Shown: piece by piece, positions 39,055 through 50,240 of the stretch
Position numbering within the stretch: position 1 is the first letter of the stretch
How the letters are laid out: every line of letters begins with the position of its first letter
Assembly (NCBI GenBank): GCA_008360955.1
Contig: LUCM01000206.1
Location: forward strand, 82,385-146,384
From: Fasciolopsis buskii
Lineage: Eukaryota > Platyhelminthes > Trematoda > Plagiorchiida > Fasciolidae
Length of the DNA stretch: 64,000 nt
Reading direction: 5' to 3'
The notes under the pieces: generated by a model
Databases searched by the model: none
Told to the model about the DNA's origin: nothing
Seen by the model: only the letters and a program-made list of their open reading frames with translations
Translations under genes and position numbers: made by a program

Positions 39055-39545
39055 CATACGGGATTCTATCTGATTTGGAATATGCGGACCATCCAAATAA
39101 ATTACAAGCTTTTCTCTTCTTAGGCAAATTTGGTATGCCTTTTGCACCTTCCAAGTGTGAAATGCTCTGCTAGGACTGGATTGGCTCAAAACCGAACCTA
39201 ATCTTACTGCAGAGCAAGTAGATGAAATGGATAGATTTACTTACTTGGGTAGTTATATCTCAACTGGCTGTCGGATATCGGATGAAGCCTCTTAGGGCAC
39301 ACAGGAGACCGATTTGTTATCTGCTAATCTGAGACACCTGTGACGTCCGCGTGACATCCGGTTATTGATAAGAGGTCGAGTATACACAGCAGCGGTATGG
39401 TCGTTATTGTTGTAAGGCTCCGAACTGTGACCACTTGGAGCAAAAATAATTTTGATGTTCGATCACTACTGTTTTCTTGTTCTCGAACACCGTTTTGCTG
39501 CTGCACTCCGGAAACGCTAACATAATACGTCACGAATGGATGGTC
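39055..39545 (+). mobile_element. LINE RT C-terminal fragment
   Basis: Successive pieces match the region around and after the catalytic box of the LINE family seen at position 1: LSDLEYADHP (YADD reduced to YADH), FGMPFAPSKCEMLC (FGMxFxPSKC block), EMDRFTYLGSYISTGCRISD (about 39220-39280), LRHL.RPRDIRLLIRGRVY (about 39330-39385) and AAVWSLLL.GSEL. It is interrupted by stops and frameshifts. The 5' parts of the element are absent, as expected for 5'-truncated LINE insertions. Confidence 0.85.
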
Positions 39546-40600
39546 ATAATGCAGTTCAATAAATATTCTGCGCAGTTAAAAGAAGCCGCAATATTTTGGT
39601 TAGTTCACAGCCAGTATGATCAGTACCATTTTTCAGGTTGGAAAAACTCAGTTTCTCCGTTTCCCAATTGGCTACCAAACAAGGCATCAAAATTAAACCC
39701 ACGTCAACATTAACCCAGGGTATTTGACAACCACTGTCTAACCTGATCAATTATCGGTTCACAATTCTGATAAAACGAATAAGTACCGGTAAAAGAAAAG
39801 TAAGTAAAGTGTTATCTATTATTTGTTGTCATTCTTACAAAACTCATCACCAGAAAACAACCTCTTTTGTTCAACTTCTGACACCGTGAATTCGGATCCA
39901 ATTTTCTATCCCCGTTTCAGGTAACCTTACCCTGATGGAACGATCTACCAGTCAAATAAAGGCCTTAGTCAATAAACATAGATACGTACATATAAATACT
40001 TACATCGATAAATATATTAATATACATATATATATACAACCTATTTACAGTATACTAAAATAGTTAAATAGTTAATTTTCATGTCAGCTATCAAAGGCGA
40101 TAAACGTGTCAGAAGATTACAAGCTTATGATCGATGACACTGACAACTGATACCAAGGCGTGACAAATCATATTTCATTCGTTTCCGGTCCAACGATGAA
40201 CAATCACAATTAATTTTAAATGCTTCAATCAGGTTCTCTTAAAGTTGGCTGGGAAACTGTGACTTTGTAGTAAGTAACTCTTTCATCCGGCAAAATATCT
40301 GCTAGTAACATTTGACATGAAACCCTATAAATATTTGGTGGAGAAACTTGATGGAAGTGTGTCAGTTACAGCCTCATTTAGCTTATTTGTTCATGTACGC
40401 TCATGTATCACTTGCATTTACACATATATATATATATATATTGTAATTAATGGCTGTGTCAGTGAACAATATTCCCCCGGAAGCAACCGACCGGTGCCGC
40501 GGTTATTGACATTCGTCAGGAATGCGTAGCCGGTACTTTCTCGTCCAAACATCCTTATATTTATACACTCCGAATTGGTATGTCTCACCGGAATCTAATT
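39546..40600. other. Intronic; TA microsatellites and a CAG|GTAA site
   Basis: No gene is visible. TA-rich runs occur near 40022-40036 and 40423-40441. A pyrimidine tract followed by CAG|GTAACC ends at 39920. Confidence 0.5.
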
Positions 40601-40790
40601 TGTGGCGTCAGGAGTGGGCTTGGAAACTCTTCGTTGAAGAGTCCACAGAAGAACTACAATTTTGATTTATTGGTAATTGTTAGTCAATTGGGCTAAGCCA
40701 AGCTTAACAACAAGAGCAGAATGCCACCAGAATAGATGTAAATTGTAAGTCATTCAATGAAGCTTTCCGATGGACACTCCTGACGCCACA
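40601..40790. mobile_element. 190-bp inverted-repeat element (MITE-like)
   Basis: It starts TGTGGCGTCAGGAGTG and ends with the exact reverse complement (40775-40790). The inverted similarity extends imperfectly to about 38 bp (GGAAACTCTTCGTTGAA against TTCAATGAAGCTTTCC). The interior is AT-rich and non-coding. No clear target duplication is visible. The small size and perfect ends suggest a non-autonomous DNA transposon. Confidence 0.7.
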
Positions 40791-43700
40791 TGTCAGACTG
40801 TGGATATATATATATATGTATTTATATGTACGACTCGATGGATGATACAGTTGCCTTGTCTAAAGTATGACATTTTATTCCATATGCAGAAGGCATACAA
40901 AACTGAAGCAAGAAAGAACTACATACCCGCAGTGAATAGAATGAGTTGTCATGTACAGTCGACACCGAGCTTACAAAACCTTCAGTTTTTACAGCCATTA
41001 AACTTGATCCAACATGTTCTCGCTATAGTTACCACCTGATAGTACCATCTGCCCAAATAGGAGAAAATAAAGAGAGATAACGAGGATTGAAAGCAAAATA
41101 GTAAATTGGAGAATCATGCGAAAGAAGAAAGGTTTCGAATGCAGGGATGCTACTGACTGCCAGAATCAACCGCTTCGGGTGTTCTTGAAGACCACAACTG
41201 GGCAATATAACTGCACCTATACAAGGCAGTCCACTGGAAAAGGGTTTAATACTTTCTGCTTATTTCTGCATCTGGTCACCTCGAACCATCTTCGAACTAC
41301 TGCCTGTCTCAGAGAACACCTTACAGCGAGACACTCGTTCAATGGTCACCGTAAAATATGTCCCAAAAACACTAACATATTCTGATTCTGTGCAGGTTCT
41401 AAAGGCTGCACCCTGCGACCTAAAACCTTTTGCCTAACTTCTGAGTTATTCACAAATTCCCACACTAAATTCTACCAATACTATGAGGACAAGGGTACTT
41501 GAACTCCAAAAGTTTTGCATGCCCTCTACTCTCAGCCGCCACAATTAGGAGCCGTAGAGTAATACCGAACAAACTGTAGCTGTGTATGCTCGTCCTCTGA
41601 TCAATAATCGGATGTCACGCCAACCAAAGGAATTTAATGATTGGTCGCCATCATGATAGTGGCATGACGAAGGTTTTGCGATTTGCGAATCAAGCTAACT
41701 CATGCATTGTATTTACATTGTCTGTAAGATTGCTTTCGTCACATTTTATTTACACACCATCACAAAGCAGCAATTCAGATCACCAACTTTCCAATTTTTG
41801 AAGCATTACCATTGTATTGGGCAAGAACTGTGCGATATTTCGATTTAATATCAAATTTTGAAGTTCCTACTAAATTTGAAACATGTTGATCCCACCCGTT
41901 AGAAAAACAGACTATTCTGACTAGTCGTTAATTTTGCCCCTCGCAGGTTTCGAGAGCTCACGGCTTGGTTTACTCGTTGGTGCACTACATTCTTGTCAGT
42001 TATCATGCAGACCGGAATCCTGTTACCCTATCCATGGAATGCATACTAGACACTTAGGGCTATCACGTTACATGATACTTCGATGATTTTTTTATGGAGG
42101 CAGTCTTCTTGTAGAGAACAAACTACTCTACACCCGTGCATATACCTGCCGCGGTTATCGAAGTTTTGTTTCACACACCGGATTTATCATCATCATGTGT
42201 CTTTTCACTTATCTTCCATTAGCTTTAGAGTTTTTTCAACCAGGCTATTGAAAGTGCTATTCAAAGATTGTGAATAATCTACAATTACACCTTTTTGCTT
42301 GTCTTTACGAAGATCGCTCTACCTTAAAGTTGTGCTAACTCGGTTTGTGGAACCAAAAGAAGTGGTGCTAATTGCTGGGCTAATGGAAGTGTTTAAGATC
42401 GGAGCATCCAGAAAATCATGCTCACATGTAATCCATACGGTTTGTTAATTTGGTTTAATTTACGAGCCCAAATGAGCTCAGTTAGTTTGAAAATGATGTT
42501 GCGACATCATAAGTTAAGATGATTCGAACAGGCTGGGTTAAACAACATCAGGTAAGGTTGGTTTGGCATTTGTTTTACTTTAAGCTTCTCGTTATGAACA
42601 GATCGGAGAAGTCAATTTTGTGACACTCGCGTGTCCGTTACCGAATTTTGTTTTCAGCTTCATCTGCTTAATGGCTGCAGTCCGAGAGCTAATGAGCTGA
42701 CTTTAAACTTCCCACCCTTGAACAGGATTAGGAATTTCCAACAAAACAGCACCCATGAATGAGCAGAATGTTGTACACCTTAGACCATCTCCCGTTAAAT
42801 TTTACCGATTTTTCCAGTGACGTCGAATAGAAGAGGTATGCAAAAAATCAACTCAACTGGTGTGAACAAAACAGATTAAAGTTTTGCCTTTTCCTAAATC
42901 CCAGGAGTCTTGGGTTGATGGTCAGGATCGGATGACTAATCAAATCAATAAGTAGAAAATCCCATCGGTTACCAAGAAGTAACGGATACTGGTGTAGTCC
43001 TCCTCTGTATCAAATGATAAACGAATGCCTAGGGGACCATCAGTATCTTTGAAACAAAGGATTTTTTAATACTTATCAACTAATATCATAAACTGTGAGT
43101 CCATGTTGTTGCATTAATACTAACAATTTTGTTTCTGTTAATAAACTGCGACTAGTATTATGAAGTTAACCGCAGCAGCAGAAAAATTTGCATCCAAAAG
43201 CTGCAAGGAATAAGAAGTGCCCCCCCGCAGGTAAAATTTTCTAAAATTAAACGAAAATTCCATTGAAACGCCGTGCACGGTTCGCACACAGTGAGGCAGG
43301 CTATGCCCATTCCAATCTAGGAATTGGCGAGTTTCTACCGTCTCTGATCAGGAGGATAGTAAATATCTGCAAGCTAATCCGTTTTTCCTCTGTCCAGAAA
43401 ACGGGATAGTGTGAAAAGTTCTCGTACGCAAACAAGGGAGCAGGGACTAACAAACCGAAAATCCGGAAGACAAAATAAACTTGTAAAAGGTCATCTCCTT
43501 AGCTGTCCTGTTGAAACTTTTGCTAACTGCTTTACTGCTTGCCAGCTTAGAACAGAAAGTGCCAGCCATTGACAGGTATGTTTGATTTAATACAGATGCC
43601 GAATAGTTTTCCGCCTATTGGTTTCGCGGATTCCTAAATAGCTGTTTCTCGATACCTTAGTAATTTCAAAGGCAGCACCAGGGTGGGTCGGGCGAAAGTG

Positions 43701-46202
43701 GTATTGCTAAGTTACTCACTTCCGTGGTGTGGTTACGATATTTAGAATAAAAGTGGACGTTGCGAGAGAGGATCAAACCAGAGCTGTTACCCTTACAAGA
43801 CACGGACCCTAGCTCTACTCTGGTTGTTTCTCAAGCGGAAGTAGTGTAAATAAACATCCAGTGTTGAGGGAACTACTAGCCCAGTGGCTTGCACCAGCTG
43901 ACTGTTTTAGCCATTGGATTATCTTTATTAGATAATTTTGAGTAGAAGTGAACAGCGTATTTGAAAAGCATCCATTGGATATTAGTGACCAATTTTCGAG
44001 TGGGTCTAGGAGCCATACCTTACACAGAACGTTTATTTACTGAAGTAATCACAAAAGCCTGACCGAATGTAGTACTTCTTAACAGGCTTCGGCACCTTCC
44101 AACAAACAACGATAAGATTTTTAAGAAACTAATCGAAACATGATAAATTATCCTCAACACGGGACATTGTGATTGAATTCACGTTGTTACTATTTGTACC
44201 GGTTGATCTAAATCTGCGACTTAACAGTTGCACATTATCAAACAGTCACAAACTGGAACTAGTTGGTGTATCTTGGTTTCCCTTCAATTTGGTAGAGTTT
44301 TCATGGGATTTTCAAGGCCTTCTGCCTATTTTTAGACAGTCTAAACAGTACAGCATGATATGGTTCATATTCCTGTCTTTATATTAGTTACTTTGTGTTT
44401 GGTTTGAATCACGTGAAATCGGGCATGTTTGAACAAGCAGTGAAATCTTTTGCACGTAAGATTCAGCTACCTGGTACTCCGTAGTCTCGCTAAACAATCA
44501 TCTAATTTGCCGTTCGCTTGCCCTGTCATGCAGGACACTGCGTCCGATAATAACAAAACACTTTACGTACAACATCATTGTTTAATAGTCATCCGAAGCA
44601 TAAATTTACAATGTATTTATTCAATTTGTTATAATTTAGCACTGTTGGTTAGGAACTCAAAAATCTTTCAATATCACATGAAAATTCGCTCTTATCGTCA
44701 GACAGTCCACACTATCTGGTGCCCATTTTTAAGTCTACTACAAACCATCACGCAGTCACATTAAAAGAATACCAGTGGGAACAAACAATTGAGTAGAGTT
44801 ATCAGATGTCACCCTGGAATGTACTTTCCGAGGACCACTGCTCATTCAAAACGTTACCCATAGGAAGCCTCGTCTTTTTCCCGATCAGCCGGTGGTTAAA
44901 GCTTTGAGCGGAGGCTGCATTCTTCCGGACAAATTTGTTTTTATGATTTTCCCGGATCTCCCCAAAATTGACTAGAGCGCACTGAGATGTGGCTTGAAAC
45001 TAGTCAGACAGGTTCTTCAGATCGCCTTATTTATTGTCATTGGTTTTAGTTGTAACGCATGTGTTTGTCTGTGGATTTCATATCTGCAGTTCTGTTTGAC
45101 AGTGTCTGATTAGGCGCGGCTGTGTGAAGGTCCTAAAGCTTCGCCTGTTTCGTACATCAAGGTTTTCATGCTCACATAGGCGTTTTCAAATATCCGTCAA
45201 CACCTCGACATGCCCCTTTTGCAGCTGAAAACTTGAACACATTTCTCAACGTTTCAATTCATTTTGGTGCTAGACTAATCGGTTTTGCAGACCTTTTGAT
45301 AGTATTGGAATGGTAGTCTCTTTTTTGATTTAAACCTTGTGCACATTCCGCTAAATCTAAAATTCGAACGCGAGCATAAAATGTAATTTCTACCGGTTCA
45401 TCCGAGCTGATATTGTGCCCACATTGGTTGATATGGTACAGGTATGAATACGTATACACTCGGCGGACGATTTCCTCTAGGAGAAATAAGTTGTGGTTTG
45501 TTGATTTAGCCATATAGGTTTTTAACTTGGGGAGGCATGATAGGAGCAAGCTGTTTATACTGTGCTGATTCGATCTCTGGCACTTGTTTATTAGCTGCCT
45601 TATGGGGACAATCAAGGGGCACCGATGAACCTGCGTGCTGTAAATACTAATACCGGGTGCAACAGTCCTCATTCCTCGTCCCAAAATTTGGTCGCAAAAA
45701 CCGATTGACTAACATCGGTGAATTACCTTTACTATCAGTCCATTAGAGCCGGGTTTCGGCGGCTCATAAAACGTCACTAATGTATAAATTAGCATCTTTA
45801 CATCGTCTGCATTCGCAAGGGGCCAAAGATGCTGACACATGGCAATTTACTCCTATGATGGATGTCTTTTACTGAAAGCAATAATGAAGCAACAATTTTT
45901 AGCCTGGCCACGAAACTGATGATAAAATAGGAGTGAGCTGCATATTTCATCTGATTCGGACGTGTTTCAGAAACAGAGCTGAACTGGAAACTGATGAATG
46001 AAAATGGTGGAAACAGATTTTCTCGTCGCTTCATGTGAACGGATGAAAATTTGTGACTTCCTGATGAAGCAATCAATAGTTGGAAATTAAACGCACTATT
46101 TGGTCTGTATTTCACTTTATTTTGCTGTCTCTTAACGACTACTGATTCGTAGCAAAAGGTACCAGTATTTGCAATGGCAGATCAAGTATCTCATTTACAA
46201 GG
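40791..46202. other. Intronic, nothing recognised
   Basis: There is a TA tract just after 40800. The Cys-containing 89-codon frame at 41116-41385 and the 141-codon minus frame at 45259-45684 show no family motif. The block 41100-41240 is distantly repeated at 31660-31830. Confidence 0.45.
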
Positions 46203-46595
46203 CGAATGAATTTTCGTTGTGAATGATATAATGTTAATAACACAGCGTTGTTGATAGACGTAATGTGCCAACGTTTCGGCTACCGTGAGTAGTCTTTCTC
46301 AAGGTAACTTTACAATCAGATGACTGAGGGAACGTTCATATGCCAAATGATGTTCAGTTGTCCGTGTGTATGTGAATGTGTGTATTTTGAACTTTGAACT
46401 AAACATCGATTGGCATGTGAACGTTCCCTCAGCCATTTGATGGCAAAACTTGCCCACGGTAGTCGAAACTTTGGCATATTACGTCTATCAACAACGCTGT
46501 GTTATTACTATTATATCATTCACAACTAAGACCCATGCATGGCGCAAAGATTTTTCGATATTCTGCTTAAGTCATTTGGTTCCGAATGAATTTTC
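46203..46595 (-). mobile_element. Asymmetric foldback retroposon, family A, short copy
   Basis: The element is 46216-46582 between perfect 13-bp direct repeats CGAATGAATTTTC (46203-46215 and 46583-46595), read as a target-site duplication. On the minus strand it has a unique leader starting GAACCAAATGAC (about 57 bp), then a left arm, a short spacer rich in TG/CA, and a right arm ending TATCATTCACAAC. The arms are about 46216-46345 and 46400-46525 on the plus strand. The leader, both arms and the ends match the larger copy at 56767-57412, which carries roughly 280 bp more in the middle. There is no coding capacity. It lies in channel intron 1, 1.2 kb before exon 2, and its arms could pair in the pre-mRNA. 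Confidence 0.85.
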
Positions 46596-47816
46596 CTAAT
46601 TTGTTAACTTAATAACTATTGAAGAATTTTATCTTTGACACAAATATCCACGAGTATATTCCTCAAACTGGTTACAGCGACTAAACATTCTTCTAACTTA
46701 AATACACACTTTACCAAGTGGCAAATCGATACTTAATATATTTACCATGTACACGGGTGTATATTTGATACATATATATATGTATATATATGTATATATA
46801 TTACTGGCAAGGGTGCACCCGAAAAATCCCATTTTTGATCATGGAGTTGTTAATTGTCATTTCCCTGTTGATATAACTAAATTCACCTATTTGTTTGTAT
46901 GTGGCGGTTGTGAACTTCTCCGCATATTCCGGTGTACAAAGCCTGAAGTATATATCGGGCTTACGGTAGGTCGGTATGATTATCATCCGTTACGGTTCTC
47001 ACGGAGTAGCAAATCGGGATGTGACAAATGTTGTGCAGTTTAACAAACTAACCCACGTTGATGCCTGTGTGTGTGTGTGTGTGTACTGGCGTGCTTTACA
47101 GCAAAGAATAAACTTCAGTCTGCGTGGGAATGTGTGCGTGTGTACGTTTATGCGTGAGTATGGCCGGAGCAAGCAAGTTAAGGGAAATCGAGAGAGGGAC
47201 GGTTGTGAGGTTGTGTATTTGTGTTTGAGCATATCGGATCAATAAGCGGTCTAAGGCCAGATTTGGGGCACGAATTTGAAAGAGGTGGATGGATAGGGGA
47301 GAGCTGATTGCTTGTCGAAAGTTCACACAGATTTATAATTCTCACGAACCATAAGATCCACATCAAAAACATTAAGAAAGTCGGCACCTGAAAAGATTGG
47401 GCAAACTGCCATGAATCGGTGAAATTTACGGACTTTTCTCCTGCACCTTTTTCTTCCAAATGATTGGTTTGTGAACTAATGGGAAAGTACAATAATTCCA
47501 GTTTGTGGAAAAATCATTTGAATTTGTAGAGTTTTCGAGTGCGGATTTACACGCAGATGACTTGGAATGGGAGGGAATGGGGCATTGTGAGAGGATCGAA
47601 GGAAGACACAGTGGTTATCTCAACTCATGGTGGTCGCCATTTGGATAGGATGGATGCAACGAGACTATTCCAATGTACGACTACTCGACCGGGGTGATGA
47701 TTGTGCCCTGACTAGCTGACTACGCCGTAAAGTTGTAACACGTGAAGTCAAAAAAGACAAATATCGTGCACTGGTTTTCCGGTTGTTGAACAACTTTTCG
47801 TTATCTTTTTATTCAG
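46596..47816. other. Intronic; TA and GT microsatellites before exon 2
   Basis: A TATATATATG repeat lies at about 46770-46801 and a TG run at about 47066-47084. Open frames here mirror the repeats on both strands. Confidence 0.6.
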
Positions 47817-48062
47817 CTACGTGTGCACGTGAGCTTGGCCGAGGACAATCGATCGATGCTCGGGCGACCGTCAGTCATTGTACACGACCAGAACAGTATA
47901 CCATTGAACAAACTGGCCCGTAGCATCAATGAATTCATTGTCCCGGGTACCGGAGTGAGTTTATTCTACAACAAAGAACTGACCAAACGGCTCAGCACAC
48001 GGAATAGCCAATGCGATTTTCGTCCAGTGAGAATTATGGATCACGAGTACAAATACGACATG
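47817..48062 (+). CDS. DEG/ENaC channel, coding exon 2 (mid-ectodomain)
   Basis: This encodes residues 241-322. The frame opens LRVHVSLAEDNRSM, the beta-strand the family writes as GLxLxLxxxxxEY. It continues PSVIVHDQNSIPL (259-271), the conserved hDQxxxP turn, then IVPGTGVSLFY (281-291; the family's VPPGxxTxVxV strand) and STRNSQCDF (300-308), which carries ectodomain Cys306 and matches the L-PPxxxxC segment. N251 is a glycosylation sequon. The acceptor is TTATCTTTTTATTCAG at 47816; the donor is GACATG|GTAGGT at 48063. Both junctions are phase 0 and the length is a multiple of three (82 codons), so skipping the exon would keep the frame but delete the hDQ strand. Confidence 0.9.
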
Positions 48063-49110
48063 GTAGGTGTTTTTCAGTGGTCTGTCAATTCTCTGTTGTG
48101 CTTGAAACCAAAAAGTTGCCTTGTCGCATTCATTTAAGGAACCGATCGAAATCGAGACCGATCACTTTGACATACGAGAACAAAATGGAAGTTTTAATAA
48201 GGAACAATTTTTGTTTATTCCCAGCGAGCGTGGCCCTTTCGTCTGACCGTCGAATCCATGACACCAATGTTTCATAAAAAAAACCATACTAGATGACCGA
48301 AGTCACACTGAATTATTGTAAAGAATGCTCAAAATGGACCAAATCCCGATTTCCCGTGAGCCATTGCTATTCATAGTCAACTTATCTTTCAAAATGACAT
48401 AGCACCCACAGGCGGTTGCGTCACAAGTTGATGGTGACATGATTCACTTTATCCATACCCCATCGGCGGTCGAAATTGATCCTTGTCTCTAATGGCCACT
48501 TGTTCACTTTCCTGCTCACACAGTTCCTATCTACTACTCTGAGAGAGACACCACTCAGAGTCACATACTTCGCCAATGTTCTGTGCTGGACTTATTCAAA
48601 GTTTATACACTTGATGCTCTTGGAGCAGATCGGTAGACGGTACAAACAGTATGGAAAATGTTAACTGCCCAATATAGAATCTCACAATCGAGTTAGCCGT
48701 CGAGTACGTCCTCCATCGTACGAATCATGACCATGGCAAGTGCTCCAGTCTACTAGCTATATGAACGTCTCTCACATAACAAAGGCGCAAGTGAATGAAA
48801 AAGAGAAGAAAACTCTTCTCATCAAACTAAGCAGATTGGTTAAGTCTAGAATAAAGTTTCGCTAGAATTGATGGCTGTCAAAATAGGTCGCTGAAGTATT
48901 GGCTTCTTTTGTTTTTGGGGAGTCGAACGCTAATGTTGCACCAGTATTTTCTTGTTTTTTAACAATCGATTCGCGAGGATGGGGTTGCGGAGTTTGACGA
49001 GTTTTTTCCTATGCAAACACGTTATTTGGGTTGCACAAACAGTGGATTATTTCCCTATTTAAATCAGTTACCCTTCGACTAGTATAGCTGTATCTACGTG
49101 CGAAACTCGT

Positions 49111-49290
49111 AAGGTCGGCGGCGGCCAAACGAATAGGGTCTTGGCGTTTGGATGTGGCAGTCGAGGGTTCGAGTCCGCCCACCACCGGTCAGCTTCCACA
49201 TACGGCAGCCTTCTGTTGGCTGCGGCCAGGTTCCTGAAAAATGATGTATACTATCATTTCACTTATAAAGGAATTAAAAAGATAAGATAT
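49111..49290 (+). repeat. tRNA-derived SINE copy
   Basis: The head has an excellent B box (GAGGGTTCGAGTCC, about 49163-49176) and complementary ends (CGGCGGCGG and CCACCACCG). It is followed by GGCAGCC, TTCCTGAAAAATGATG and an A-rich GAATTAAAAAGATAAGA tail, shared with the copy at 23.63 kb. The A box (CGGCCAAACGAA) is degraded. It sits in channel intron 2, in the sense orientation. Confidence 0.78.
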
Positions 49291-50007
49291 AAAAGATCCA
49301 GAGGGAATATGTTAAACAAGTGAGGATTGTCGTAGCTAAATGTGAAAAATCGCTGAATCCCAATACAACTGGGATTCCCAACTTTTTCGGTTTGCATTTT
49401 CAGTTATTGAGAAGAAAGTATTCGAATACATTGGAGATTATCTGTTGCCAAAAAACGCACAACATTTTCGATGAGTTTTGTATCGTAGCTGCTTACTTGT
49501 AGCACGGGTCTTTGGTTTCCATTACAATGGTCACGCCATACACGAATGGGTTGGGCAAATGATGGCACTAATTTGACTGGAAACGATAGACTAGGTCAAC
49601 CAACCTTTGGGACGGGGTATAGGCACGCCAGAGTTCCACCGTTCTGCCTACTCAGAATAGGAATAAGAATAACGCGGAAATAGTTGTACTAAATACCATT
49701 TGTGCGCAGCATGTTATGATAAACGAGCCCAAGACGCACACTGCAAAACTGCTCGCTACTAAGGATACACTACGAATGAGATTGTGAGCCTCAGAGGAAC
49801 ACTTATTACGGAAAGGAATTTAATGCCTTGATTAAATTCCATAATGATTCCCTTAGGATATCAAATTGGCCTGTTAAACTAACCATCACTGACCGTGGGT
49901 AGACGAATGACGATCTTATCCAGGGACTGGCTATAGTAGTAAAGATATTTAAGGACCTGAAAACTCACTTTAGTTCGCACGGAATCGCTGTGTAAACAAT
50001 ACTTAGG

Positions 50008-50240
50008 TCCGGGTTGGATGTATCGTCATTAGTTACAAACATTTCAATCGGAGAATCCGTTGATTATCTATACCATGCTAAAAAAGCTGGCAGCCCTCGA
50101 ACAATAGATGACTTGTGTAACTGTTCCGAGTGCACAGAGCTCAATTTTTATGCCCATCAAATCTGCCATCGAATTGGTCTCGCAGAAATGGGGTTTCCAA
50201 CAGCAACCGTTGTATTCTTCCATTTTAATAGGAACTTTCC
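50008..50240 (+). pseudogene. Penelope-like RT fragment (relic 3)
   Basis: The frame reads LDVSSLVTNISIGESVDYLY (about 50010-50070), a clear variant of the PLE motif-A block (FDVxSLFTNVPLxETIDY) with the catalytic Asp present. It continues through about 45 residues to RIGLAEMGFPTATV (about 50172-50213), a degraded VAMGSPLGP block. Spacing between the two blocks is as expected. The frame closes at 50247. Flanking sequence (49690-50007) may be earlier RT sequence but is too decayed to assign. Confidence 0.72.

Larger units (their letters stand above)
12057..47816 (+). other. Channel intron 1 (35.8 kb)
   Basis: The donor is GTAAGT at 12057; the acceptor TTATCTTTTTATTCAG ends at 47816. Joining the flanking exons gives FWKV|LRVHVSLAED, which matches the family order (CYTFN block, then a GLxxxL strand leading to the hDQ motif), so no coding exon seems to be missing. 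The intron holds the repeats and retroelement copies listed separately. No other host gene was recognised inside it. Confidence 0.8.

Noticed and set aside
41116..41385. 89-codon Cys-containing frame
   Set aside because: Cysteine spacing fits no family I know, and its start overlaps a dispersed repeat also present at 31.7 kb.
45259..45684. 141-codon open frame on the minus strand
   Set aside because: Length is within chance expectation and no domain or splice partner was recognised.
45985..46015. CTGATGA...GAAAC string near 46.0 kb
   Set aside because: The intervening 12 bases cannot form stem II and the flanks do not pair.
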